Below, piece by piece: positions 16,931-25,140 of a DNA stretch of 38,015 nt. This DNA comes from Flavobacteriales bacterium (GTDB taxonomy: Bacteria > Bacteroidota > Bacteroidia > NS11-12g > UBA955). Location: NCBI GenBank assembly GCA_947457565.1, contig CANGWH010000013.1:1-38015 (forward strand). The letters run 5' to 3'. Positions within the stretch are counted from its first letter, which is position 1; every line of letters starts with the position of its first letter. Under the pieces are notes generated by a model that worked only from the letters and a program-made list of their open reading frames with translations, made no database searches and was not told the origin of the DNA. Made by a program: the position numbers and the translations under genes.

Positions 16931-19420
16931 CTACTTGGGAGTAGCTTTTGCAGCCTCCAAAACAGGTTTTAATAGATCTACCGGATTTTTCACTTTTTTA
17001 TCCGTAACAGCCATATCTAATACTTGGAGCATGTTATTTACATAGGTAAAGGACACTCCTTTAAGGTACTGCTGTTCAATATCTTCTACGTCTTTCTTAT
17101 TTTGATCGCACAATATCACCTCTGTAATTCCAGCGCGTCTAGCGGCTAGCAATTTTTCTTTGATACCTCCAACAGGCAATACTTTACCTCTTAGTGTAAT
17201 TTCACCAGTCATAGCGAGCTTAGATTTTACTTTTCGTTGGGTTAACAATGACGCTAAACTGGTTAGAATTGCGATACCAGCGGATGGACCGTCTTTTGGA
17301 ATGGCTCCTGCAGGAAAATGGACATGGATATCCCAATGATCAAAAATACGTGAATCAATTTCTAAGTAATCGGCATGCGCTTTAATGAAAGATCTTGCCA
17401 ACATTACACTTTCTTTCATCACATCGCCAAGCTGACCCGTAATTTGTAATTGTCCTTTCCCTGGAACCAATTTGCTTTCTACAAACAATAATGACCCTCC
17501 CATAGGGCTCCACGCTAACCCAGAAACCACACCGGCAATTTCGTTATTTTCATAGGCTTCCGGCTCCATTTTTTCATTGCCTAAAATGCGTTCAACATCA
17601 ATTTCGTTCAACGATTTTTTTATTTCTTCCTCCATGGCAACAGATTTTGCGACGGAACGCGCCAGGGATGCAATTCGTTTATCTAGACTTCTAACACCGC
17701 TTTCTCGGGTGTATTGTTCAATTAGAATTTCTAGCGCTTTATCGGATACCTTAAACTGAGCAGACTTCAATCCATGGGCCTTTCTTTGTTTAGGAATCAA
17801 ATATTTCTTAGCGATTTGCACTTTTTCTTCTAAACTATACCCTTGAATTTCAATAATTTCCATCCTGTCTAACAAGGCTGGTTGTATAGAATCCAACGAA
17901 TTCGCTGTAGCAACAAACAAAACTTTACTTAAGTCGTAATCTAATTCTAAATAATTATCATAGAATGTTGTATTCTGTTCGGGATCCAGAACTTCCAGCA
18001 TCGCTGAAGATGGATCGCCTCTAAAATCTCTACCTAACTTGTCTATTTCATCCAACACATACACTGGATTAGAAGAACCAGACTTCTTTAAATTTTGCAA
18101 GATCCTGCCTGGCATAGCTCCAATATAGGTTTTTCTATGGCCACGAATCTCAGCTTCATCATGAAGTCCGCCTAAACTCATTCGTACGTATTTTCTATCC
18201 AAAGCTCTAGCGATACTCTTACCAAGGGAGGTCTTCCCTACTCCTGGAGGTCCGTACAAACAAATAATCGGACTCCGCATATCTCCTTTCAACTTTAGAA
18301 CTGCCAAATATTCGATAATCCGTTTTTTTACCTTTTCTAGACCAAAATGATCTTCATCAAATACCTTTTGGGCGTGTTTAATATCGAAGTTATCAGCGGT
18401 ATATTGCTCCCAAGGCAAATCTAACATCAGTTGAACATAATTTAATCCTACTGAATAATCGGGTGAAGCGGGATTCACTCGCATCAATCGATCTAATTCT
18501 TTATTAAAATGTTCATGTACAGGCTTAGGCCAGTGCTTTTGATTTCCTTTTTCGCGCAAATTTTGCACCTCGCGATCGGGTGTTTCTCCGCCTAGTTCTT
18601 CTTGTATCGCACGAATTTGTTGTTGTAAAAAATACTCCTTTTGCTGTTTATCGATATCGGTTCTTACCCGATTCTGAATTTGGTCTTTCAACTCCAACAT
18701 TTGAAGTTCTTTGGTAACATAGGTAAGTACTAAAGTGGCTCGTTGTTTGGCATCAGTTGCAGACAGAATGTCTTGTTTTTCGTCCAACGAAATATTTAGG
18801 TTACTAGCTACGAAATGAACCAAGAAGGTAGAAGAATCGATATTTTTGAGTGCGATTGCAGCCTCAGACGGGATATTTGGAGCAAGATTTATGATCTTCT
18901 GAGAAATATCTCGGATAGAATCTATAATTGCTTTAAATTCTTTATCTTCAATATTTTCCTCATCGGACAAGGTTGAAATTTTTGCTTTAAAAAATGGATC
19001 AATCTGTGTAAACTCTTCAATTCTAATTCTTCGTTTTCCTTGAATAATTACGGTAGAGCTTCCATCGGGCATTCTCATCAATCGAATTATCTTAGCAAGG
19101 GTACCGATACTGTACAAATCTTCGGGCGCAGGATCTTCTACCTGTGGATTTTTTTGAGCAACTACCACCACCGTCTTCTCTTTTCGATTAGCCTCTCTAA
19201 TGAGTTTGATACTTTTATCTCTGCCAACGGTTATTGGAATGATTACCCCAGGGTAAAGCACAGTATTACGCATAGCAAGTACCGACATTTCATCGGGCAC
19301 CTCCATGCGATTACTTTCATCTTCTTCTTGTTTAGAAAACAGAGGCAAGAATTCGGGAGCATCCTCCATATCATCATTATCTTGATTATTCAAGAACAAG
19401 CTATCTCCACTATTAAACAT
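16931..19420 (-). CDS. lon: ATP-dependent protease Lon
   Basis: A cytoplasmic hexameric AAA+ serine protease that removes misfolded and short-lived regulatory proteins. From the ATG at 19420 it has 829 residues. Upstream in frame lies only a TTG 12 codons earlier, which I reject. Order: acidic N-terminal extension, LON substrate-binding domain (about 45-240), coiled-coil bundle, AAA+ module with Walker A GPPGVGKTS (about 390-398) and Walker B VYVLDEIDK, sensor ATANS, and C-terminal protease domain. The catalytic pair is Ser713 in KDGPSAG and Lys754 in GGIKEKLL. Two small genes follow on the same strand and may be its operon partners. No heat-shock-type regulatory site was identified. Confidence 0.97.
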   Translation of the reverse strand: MFNSGDSLFLNNQDNDDMEDAPEFLPLFSKQEEDESNRMEVPDEMSVLAMRNTVLYPGVIIPITVGRDKSIKLIREANRKEKTVVVVAQKNPQVEDPAPEDLYSIGTLAKIIRLMRMPDGSSTVIIQGKRRIRIEEFTQIDPFFKAKISTLSDEENIEDKEFKAIIDSIRDISQKIINLAPNIPSEAAIALKNIDSSTFLVHFVASNLNISLDEKQDILSATDAKQRATLVLTYVTKELQMLELKDQIQNRVRTDIDKQQKEYFLQQQIRAIQEELGGETPDREVQNLREKGNQKHWPKPVHEHFNKELDRLMRVNPASPDYSVGLNYVQLMLDLPWEQYTADNFDIKHAQKVFDEDHFGLEKVKKRIIEYLAVLKLKGDMRSPIICLYGPPGVGKTSLGKSIARALDRKYVRMSLGGLHDEAEIRGHRKTYIGAMPGRILQNLKKSGSSNPVYVLDEIDKLGRDFRGDPSSAMLEVLDPEQNTTFYDNYLELDYDLSKVLFVATANSLDSIQPALLDRMEIIEIQGYSLEEKVQIAKKYLIPKQRKAHGLKSAQFKVSDKALEILIEQYTRESGVRSLDKRIASLARSVAKSVAMEEEIKKSLNEIDVERILGNEKMEPEAYENNEIAGVVSGLAWSPMGGSLLFVESKLVPGKGQLQITGQLGDVMKESVMLARSFIKAHADYLEIDSRIFDHWDIHVHFPAGAIPKDGPSAGIAILTSLASLLTQRKVKSKLAMTGEITLRGKVLPVGGIKEKLLAARRAGITEVILCDQNKKDVEDIEQQYLKGVSFTYVNNMLQVLDMAVTDKKVKNPVDLLKPVLEAAKATPK

Positions 19421-19536
19421 TAGTTTTAAATTAACAAGGGATATGCCAAAGAACAAAAACCGACAAATTCCAATAAATTAATGAACGGGTATGACAATTT
19501 GTCTCAAGAAATAATTAATGCAAAGTTTAAAAGGGT

Positions 19537-19568
19537 TTTGGTAATACTGATATGATTTACGATTTTTG
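19537..19568 (+). promoter_or_regulatory. Candidate promoter of the lipoprotein gene
   Basis: TTTG (19537-19540), 20 bases, then GATTTTTG (19561-19568), one base off TAnnTTTG. The chosen start at 19591 is 22 bases downstream. An alternative in-frame ATG at 19552 lies inside this site, which argues against it. Confidence 0.4.
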
Positions 19569-19590
19569 CCAAAATCAAATACTAAAACCT

Positions 19591-20445
19591 ATGAAATTCA
19601 AACACATTCTTATGGCTTTGGCTGTGCCTACTTTGGCCTTCCTAGCATCCTGTGGTGGCGAAACCGCCAATCCTTCACCTACTATCAGTTTAACGGCTGC
19701 TGCTGGAACTGTTAGCGCAAACACAACCATTCAAAGTGATTCTATTCTTAAATTCTCTATTTCGGCTACAGCTGGTTCAGAAAATCTAAGTAAAATCACA
19801 GTTACTTCTTCTAAAAACGGAGCATCTGCTGCAACACTTCAAGATACATCAGTTTCTGGAAAAACTGTAAGTTATGTATTAAGTAAAATGATTGCAGGTT
19901 CTGTTGGAGACGTTATTAAAGTAACCTTTAAAGCTACTGATGCCAACGGTAAAACTGCAGAAACCTCTGTAGACATTACTGTTGTTCCTCCAACCGTTCC
20001 ATTGATCGGTTTCCAATTGCAAAAGGTTTGGAATTCTTTGAATCTAAATTTTGGCAATGCTTATGATTTAGAATCTACATTTGAAGTGTTACCAAGTGTG
20101 TTAGACAAGACTAAAAAAGATCTTTTGGATATGACTGCCTCTGGTGATGCACAATTCTCAAAGTCTTGGACTTCTGGAAACGGCAGCAAGTTTGTAAAAG
20201 TAACTCTGAATGATTTCAGTATTGCAAATACCACAACTTTCTTGTACAACTTGTGGAAAGCGAATGCTGCAACTGCAACCGATAAAGTTACTGGCATTGC
20301 TAAAGATGATGTTTATTTGGTGAAATCTGGTCAAGATTTACCCTTTAATCTTTACATTATAAAAGTCACCAACATACAAGACTTAACTACTATTGGTAAT
20401 CACAACGATTACATCGAATTTTCTTACAAGAAAATCACCGATTAA
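19591..20445 (+). CDS. Lipoprotein with Ig-like repeat-type domain
   Basis: A 284-residue lipoprotein. The signal from MKFKHIL ends in lipobox FLASC, with lipidation at Cys21 followed by Gly-Gly. Residues about 30-130 are Ser/Thr-rich with alternating strands and the ending DANGKTAETSVDITVV, the pattern of a bacterial Ig-like or cadherin-like domain. The C-terminal half (about 135-284) is mixed and unrecognised. The start at 19591 is chosen because it directly begins the signal; the upstream ATG would add 13 non-signal residues and overlap a promoter-like site. It is monocistronic: lon is divergent and a terminator follows. It has no type IX sorting domain. The function is unknown; surface or periplasmic display is inferred. 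Confidence 0.75.
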   Translation: MKFKHILMALAVPTLAFLASCGGETANPSPTISLTAAAGTVSANTTIQSDSILKFSISATAGSENLSKITVTSSKNGASAATLQDTSVSGKTVSYVLSKMIAGSVGDVIKVTFKATDANGKTAETSVDITVVPPTVPLIGFQLQKVWNSLNLNFGNAYDLESTFEVLPSVLDKTKKDLLDMTASGDAQFSKSWTSGNGSKFVKVTLNDFSIANTTTFLYNLWKANAATATDKVTGIAKDDVYLVKSGQDLPFNLYIIKVTNIQDLTTIGNHNDYIEFSYKKITD

Positions 20446-20490
20446 TTATTATTGAACAGGGAAATATAGTTCTCTGTGCATAAGATTTGC

Positions 20491-20517
20491 AAAAACCCCG
20501 ATTCGTCGGGGTTTTTT
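20491..20517 (+). terminator. Intrinsic terminator of the lipoprotein gene
   Basis: AAAAACCCCGA pairs with TCGGGGTTTTT around a TTCG loop, and the T run extends to 20517. It is a strong terminator separating the lipoprotein gene from pfkA. The A-rich left arm makes it potentially bidirectional. Confidence 0.9.
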
Positions 20518-20550
20518 ATTGAATTTCGCAACTAAAAATGTAGTTGATTT

Positions 20551-21525
20551 GTGGTTGTGAAAAGAATAGCAGTTTTAACCTCCGGCGGAGATGCTCCTGG
20601 AATGAATGCTTGCATACGATCTGTAGTGCGGGCATGCGTACATTTCAATATAGAAGTCTTTGGTATTAAACGCGGGTACCAAGGATTAATAGAAAATGAC
20701 ATTTGTCAACTATCGGCGTCTAGCGTTGCCAATATTATTCAATACGGTGGAACAATACTAAAAACAGCACGTAGTAAAGATTTTATGACCCCCGAAGGCA
20801 GAAAAAAAGCCTTTGAAAATTTAAAAGCACACAATATCGATGGCTTAGTGTGTATAGGTGGAAATGGAACCTATACGGGAGCCATGATATTTGAGCAAGA
20901 GTACGGAATTCCATCCATGGGTTGTCCAGGAACTATCGACAATGACCTATGGGGTACCGATTATACCATCGGTTATGACACGGCCATTAATACAGCGGTA
21001 GAAGCAATTGATAAAATTAGAGATACTGCGGAATCACACGATAGGATTTTCTTTGTAGAAGTAATGGGAAGGCATTCTGGGCATATTGCATTGCATGCAG
21101 GGCTTGCCGGTGGTGCAGAAGGAATTTTTGTTCCAGAGCGGGAACACGAATTGGAAGAAATTGTTGAATTATACGAGCGAAAAGAACGAAAAAAAGAATT
21201 CTCTATTTTCGTGGTGGCTGAAGGTGAGCAAGAAGGCCATGCTTATGAAATAGCTAAACGCTTCCAAGATCATCATCCAGAAACCGACTGTAGGGTTACC
21301 GTTTTGGGGCATATACAACGAGGAGGAAAACCTACCTCAAATGATCGAATATTAGCTTCCCGATTAGGCGCACACGCAGTAAAAGCACTCCTTGAAGGTC
21401 ATCGCAACGAAGCCGTTGGTGTAATTAGTAAAGACATAGTTTTCACTCCATTTAAAGAGGCAATAGAACGAAAAAAAGACATAGAGGACAACCTTTGGAC
21501 GTTAAATAACATTATTACTCGATAA
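20551..21525 (+). CDS. pfkA: 6-phosphofructokinase
   Basis: Phosphorylates fructose 6-phosphate to fructose 1,6-bisphosphate in glycolysis. It is 324 residues, normal for the bacterial enzyme. Motifs: VLTSGGDAPGMNA near the start, IGGNGTYTGA (102-111), PGTIDNDLWGTDYTIGYDTA with the catalytic base Asp130, VEVMGRHSGHIA, and GHIQRGGKPTSNDRI. A TGA lies two codons upstream in frame, so translation must start at GTG 20551 or GTG 20557. The oddity is Asn105 at the place of the metal-binding aspartate (Asp103 in the E. coli enzyme). The following Gly is retained, which favours ATP over pyrophosphate use. recN follows four bases later, so the two are co-transcribed. Confidence 0.95.
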   Translation: MVVKRIAVLTSGGDAPGMNACIRSVVRACVHFNIEVFGIKRGYQGLIENDICQLSASSVANIIQYGGTILKTARSKDFMTPEGRKKAFENLKAHNIDGLVCIGGNGTYTGAMIFEQEYGIPSMGCPGTIDNDLWGTDYTIGYDTAINTAVEAIDKIRDTAESHDRIFFVEVMGRHSGHIALHAGLAGGAEGIFVPEREHELEEIVELYERKERKKEFSIFVVAEGEQEGHAYEIAKRFQDHHPETDCRVTVLGHIQRGGKPTSNDRILASRLGAHAVKALLEGHRNEAVGVISKDIVFTPFKEAIERKKDIEDNLWTLNNIITR

Positions 21526-21529
21526 TCGC

Positions 21530-23191
21530 ATGCTTCAAAAACTTCTAATCAAGAATTACGCCCTTATCAAGGAATCTGAGATCACATTTTTCCCGGGCTA
21601 TACAAGTGTAACGGGGGAAACTGGTGCCGGGAAAAGTGTTCTTTTAGGAGCTTTAGGGTTATTATTGGGTGAACGCGCTGATCTAACGGCAATTCCCAAT
21701 AATGATAACAAATGTGTTATTGAAGGGGAATTTGAAATTAGCAAGTTAAATCTTAACGAAATTTTTACCGATAATAATTGGGAATACGATGCTATAACGG
21801 TAATCCGCAGGGAGTGGTTACCTACGGGTAAATCTCGCGCTTTTATCAACGATTCGCCAGTTCAGGTCTCGGACTTGAAAAATCTAGGCACCTACTTATT
21901 AGAAATACACTCGCAACACAGTTCCTTATCAATCACCAAATCATCGGAACAATTAAATGCCATTGATATTTATGCTGGTAACACTGAATTATTGAAACAA
22001 TTTCAATCGGTTCATAAAAATTACATTCAAAAAGAAAAATCAATAAAAGAGCTTACTGCAGAGCTTCAGCAACGAATCCAAGAAAGAGAATTCAAGCAAT
22101 TTTTACTGGAGGAAATTTTACAGTTTAACCCAGAAGAGAACGAAGAGACTCACCTAGAAAACGAAATTAAACTTCTGAATGCTGCGGAAGAATTAGTTTC
22201 TATTTGCTCTAAATCAGGATATATTCTTCTAGATTCGGAGCAATCTATTTATACGTTATTATCGGAAATCAAACAAAATACTAAGGGGATGTTGAGTATT
22301 TCCGAGGATTTTTCATCGTTTAACCAGCGCATTGAATCTATTCTTACGGAAGTAAAAGAATTAGCGCGCGATTTCGGCACCACAGGTGAAAAGTCTAATC
22401 CAAATCCCGAAAAGCTTGAATTACTCGAGGAGCGTTTTTCAAAACTTCAGCATTTATTAAAAAAACACAGAGTTAATACCACCTTAGGATTAATTGAGCT
22501 TGCAAAGGAATTACAGCAATCGGAAAGTGACACCCAACAGATAGAAAATTCGATTGCCTCACTACAACAAGAAATTGACGTAATTTCCATTCAACGCGGT
22601 CAATTAGCCCATGATTTGAGGATCAAGAGAAACAGCGTACTTAGCGAATTTGCCAAGCGAATCCAAGATGATTTACGGTTATTGGAAATGGCTCATGTTC
22701 AAATTGAATTGAAACTATCACCTACCGAAATGGGTCATTTCGGACAGGATACGCTGCTGTTTTTATTCTCTGCAAACCGCGGAATGGAGTTACAAGAACT
22801 TCAAAAATCGGCCTCAGGGGGTGAATTATCACGGGTGAATTTTTGTATACGCAATCTGATAGCGGAGAAAAAATCGTTACCTACGTTGATTTACGATGAA
22901 GCGGATACTGGTGTAAGCGGTCAGGTTGCCTCCCGAATTGGCACATTACTAAGAGAACAGGGAAAACATCAGCAGGTATTGGCGATTACTCACCTCCCAC
23001 AAGTAGCTGCTGCAGGCGAAAATCAACTATTCGTGTATAAATCACATTCGGATGAATATTCAGAAACTCGGGCGAGATATTTAACAACTTTAGATCGAGA
23101 ACAAGAAATTGCAATCATGCTTAGTGGAAATAACCCAACATCCTCAGCGGTTTCCGCTGCGAAGGATTTAATTCTAAGTTACTCCAAATAA
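21530..23191 (+). CDS. recN: DNA repair protein RecN
   Basis: An SMC-like ATPase that holds DNA ends together during double-strand break repair. At 553 residues it has the usual length. The N-terminal ATPase half carries Walker A TGETGAGKSVLLGAL, and a long antiparallel coiled coil occupies the middle (about 150-380). The C-terminal half has the ABC signature ASGGELSRV, Walker B LIYDEADTGVSG, and the H-loop AITHLPQVAAAG. Walker B reads DEAD rather than the more usual DEID, a conservative change. It starts four bases after pfkA and ends facing rnhA, with an inverted repeat in the gap. The link to pfkA is positional; no functional tie is implied. Confidence 0.95.
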   Translation: MLQKLLIKNYALIKESEITFFPGYTSVTGETGAGKSVLLGALGLLLGERADLTAIPNNDNKCVIEGEFEISKLNLNEIFTDNNWEYDAITVIRREWLPTGKSRAFINDSPVQVSDLKNLGTYLLEIHSQHSSLSITKSSEQLNAIDIYAGNTELLKQFQSVHKNYIQKEKSIKELTAELQQRIQEREFKQFLLEEILQFNPEENEETHLENEIKLLNAAEELVSICSKSGYILLDSEQSIYTLLSEIKQNTKGMLSISEDFSSFNQRIESILTEVKELARDFGTTGEKSNPNPEKLELLEERFSKLQHLLKKHRVNTTLGLIELAKELQQSESDTQQIENSIASLQQEIDVISIQRGQLAHDLRIKRNSVLSEFAKRIQDDLRLLEMAHVQIELKLSPTEMGHFGQDTLLFLFSANRGMELQELQKSASGGELSRVNFCIRNLIAEKKSLPTLIYDEADTGVSGQVASRIGTLLREQGKHQQVLAITHLPQVAAAGENQLFVYKSHSDEYSETRARYLTTLDREQEIAIMLSGNNPTSSAVSAAKDLILSYSK

Positions 23192-23208
23192 GAAACAATC
23201 ATTTACAT

Positions 23209-23256
23209 CCATTACTCAACTTACCAAAATTGGAATTTTACGACATTGAGTAATGG
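23209..23256. repeat. Long inverted repeat between convergent recN and rnhA
   Basis: CCATTACTCAA (23209-23219) and TTGAGTAATGG (23246-23256) are perfect 11-base complements. The 26-base centre contains a further AAAATT-GG-AATTTT palindrome. There is no T run on either strand after the stem; the plus strand continues with A. It may still block or stabilise both converging transcripts. Confidence 0.6.
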
Positions 23257-23271
23257 TAAAAAAAATCACTA

Positions 23272-23754
23272 TCAAAGTAGCTGTCCACCATTTTTTATCG
23301 CTTCATATTCCAAATCTGTATCCGTGGGTGATGCTTGGGCTGCGGTAGTTGCAAGCAAATCACAACGTTCATTTTCAACGATGCCCGCATGTCCTTTTAC
23401 CCAATGAAACTTGGGCTTAAATTGTTCCAACAAGGGTAAAAATTGCAACCATAAATCAACATTTTTTACATTTTTCCAACCTTTAGCTTTCCAACCGAAA
23501 ATCCATCGCTTCTCTATAGCATCGCACACATATTTACTATCGGTGTAAATTTGTACAGAAAAACCAGCAACTTTAATATTTCTTAATGCTTCAATAACTG
23601 CCATTAACTCCATTCGATTGTTGGTGGTTAACCGAAATCCTGCAGATATTTCTTTTCGGTGCGGACCAAACATTAATACTGCACCATATCCACCTGGGCC
23701 TGGATTTCCAAGTGCGGCACCATCGGTATAAATTATTATTGATTCAGAAGCCAT
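23272..23754 (-). CDS. rnhA: Ribonuclease HI
   Basis: Cuts the RNA strand of RNA-DNA hybrids, removing R-loops and primer remnants. It is 160 residues, the typical single-domain length. The four catalytic acids are present: Asp11 in IIYTDGAALGNPGPGG, Glu49 in NNRMELMAVIEAL, Asp72 in IYTDSKYV, and Asp132 in NERCDLLA. The active-site His sits in KGHAGIVEN, and the basic protrusion helix (RWIFGWKAKGWKN) is retained as in the E. coli type. It is transcribed alone, divergent from cinA and convergent with recN. The start at 23754 is the natural one, since the first strand begins six residues later. Confidence 0.96.
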   Translation of the reverse strand: MASESIIIYTDGAALGNPGPGGYGAVLMFGPHRKEISAGFRLTTNNRMELMAVIEALRNIKVAGFSVQIYTDSKYVCDAIEKRWIFGWKAKGWKNVKNVDLWLQFLPLLEQFKPKFHWVKGHAGIVENERCDLLATTAAQASPTDTDLEYEAIKNGGQLL

Positions 23755-23851
23755 AGTAAAAATAGTTGGCAGGGATGATTAAATGCTATTGTCAGCAAAA
23801 ATCGTAGTAAATTTTAATTAATCAACCTTAACAACCATGCACAGGTGGAAG

Positions 23852-23859
23852 TATTTTTG
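23852..23859 (+). promoter_or_regulatory. Perfect -7 element (TATTTTTG) that sets the cinA start
   Basis: TATTTTTG lies seven bases before ATG 23867 and after the upstream in-frame ATG 23837. If this is the promoter, the upstream ATG is not transcribed and the cinA message is nearly leaderless. No clear TTTG is seen at -33. Confidence 0.45.
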
Positions 23860-23866
23860 TAATACC

Positions 23867-25126
23867 ATGGTAAGCACAGCAATTAAAACAGAAATAATAA
23901 CCATTGGAGATGAATTATTATTGGGCCAAACTATCGATACCAACAGTGCATGGATTGGTAAAAAACTTGGGGAACATGGTTTTACAATCAATTACAAATC
24001 AACAATCTCAGATAAAGAAAGTGATATATTATCGGCCATTAGCCTGGCTCAAACTCGATCGGAAATCGTATTAATCACGGGTGGGTTGGGACCTACCAAG
24101 GATGATATCACCAAACATACATTGTGTAAATATTTTAATTGCGGATACCGAACCGATGAACTTGTAATACGCCATTTAGAAGCTATTTTCGCTCAGCGCG
24201 GTAAGCAACTATTGGAAACAAATTTAATACAAGCGGAATTACCCGCAGTTTGTGAAACCTTATTTAATCGAGCTGGAACTGCTCCTGGAATGTGGTTTGA
24301 AAATGAACAGGGAATTGTTGTTTCAATGCCCGGTGTACCTAATGAAGTGTATACAATAACCGAAGAGTCTTTATTACCTCGACTTACCCAAAAATATTCA
24401 TTGCCAAAGGTTTTACATAAGTCTTTGGTAACGGTTATGATTGCCGAAAGTTTGCTATCGAAGCGTCTAGAACCCTACGAATCCAATTTACCTAAAGGAA
24501 TAAGTTTAGCCTACCTACCAACATTTAATACGGTAAAACTTCGATTAACGAGAACCGATGCCTCTATAACCGAATCATTATTTGATACCTCTTTCAATAA
24601 TTTGCTACAAGAATTAGGTAGCGATGTTTTTTGTTTAAACGATCAAGATCCGGCTCAAGCTATTTCAAAATACTTACTATCCAAGGGAATAACCTTTTCC
24701 ACCGCCGAAAGTTGCACAGGAGGGTATATCGCCAATAAATTGATGCAAGAACCTGGCATTTCGGCTATTTTCCCAGGATCTTTGGTTGCCTATGCCAATG
24801 AAGTAAAAGTCCGCGAACTTGGAGTTAAGGAAGAAGATTTAATCGCCAATGGTGCAGTAAGTGATTCGGTGGCGTCTGCCATGGCCCGTGGAATTTGTGA
24901 AAAATTCAATGTTAAACTAGGGATTTCCACTACGGGAATTGCCGGGCCGAGCGGAGGTACCGATGAAAAACCTGTAGGACTAGTATTTATTGGTGTTTGC
25001 TATAACGGTGAAATAATCGTAAAAAAACACCGAATGATTGGGAACCGCGAACAATTTACCCATCGCACAGCAAATGCAGCATTTGCCCTAATAAAACAAA
25101 TACTGCAAGTGGAGGTTTTACCTTAA
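23867..25126 (+). CDS. cinA: CinA-like protein (nicotinamide-nucleotide amidase)
   Basis: A 419-residue two-domain protein. The N-terminal part is the molybdopterin-binding-like (COG1058) domain with ITIGDELLLGQTIDTNSAW and TGGLGPTKDDITK, known in some family members as an ADP-ribose pyrophosphatase. The C-terminal part (about 255-419) is the PncC/CinA amidase domain with FSTAESCTGGYIANKL, SLVAYANEVKVRELGV and GIAGPSGGTDEKPVGLVFIG, which deamidates nicotinamide mononucleotide in NAD salvage. I choose ATG 23867 because the protein family starts at about this point and a promoter element lies between it and the earlier ATG. Its stop codon overlaps a promoter-like site of guaA, which begins 14 bases later. 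Confidence 0.93.
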   Translation: MVSTAIKTEIITIGDELLLGQTIDTNSAWIGKKLGEHGFTINYKSTISDKESDILSAISLAQTRSEIVLITGGLGPTKDDITKHTLCKYFNCGYRTDELVIRHLEAIFAQRGKQLLETNLIQAELPAVCETLFNRAGTAPGMWFENEQGIVVSMPGVPNEVYTITEESLLPRLTQKYSLPKVLHKSLVTVMIAESLLSKRLEPYESNLPKGISLAYLPTFNTVKLRLTRTDASITESLFDTSFNNLLQELGSDVFCLNDQDPAQAISKYLLSKGITFSTAESCTGGYIANKLMQEPGISAIFPGSLVAYANEVKVRELGVKEEDLIANGAVSDSVASAMARGICEKFNVKLGISTTGIAGPSGGTDEKPVGLVFIGVCYNGEIIVKKHRMIGNREQFTHRTANAAFALIKQILQVEVLP

Positions 25127-25131
25127 ATTTG
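25124..25131 (+). promoter_or_regulatory. Perfect -7 element (TAAATTTG) before guaA
   Basis: The element begins on the TAA stop codon of cinA and ends nine bases before the guaA ATG. It could allow guaA to be transcribed independently with a nearly absent leader. No good -33 element is seen. Confidence 0.4.
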
Positions 25132-25140
25132 CGGTAGCAA

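Noticed and set aside
23837-23866. Upstream ATG for cinA adding ten residues
   Set aside because: A perfect -7 element lies between this ATG and the one at 23867, and the added residues do not resemble the family start.
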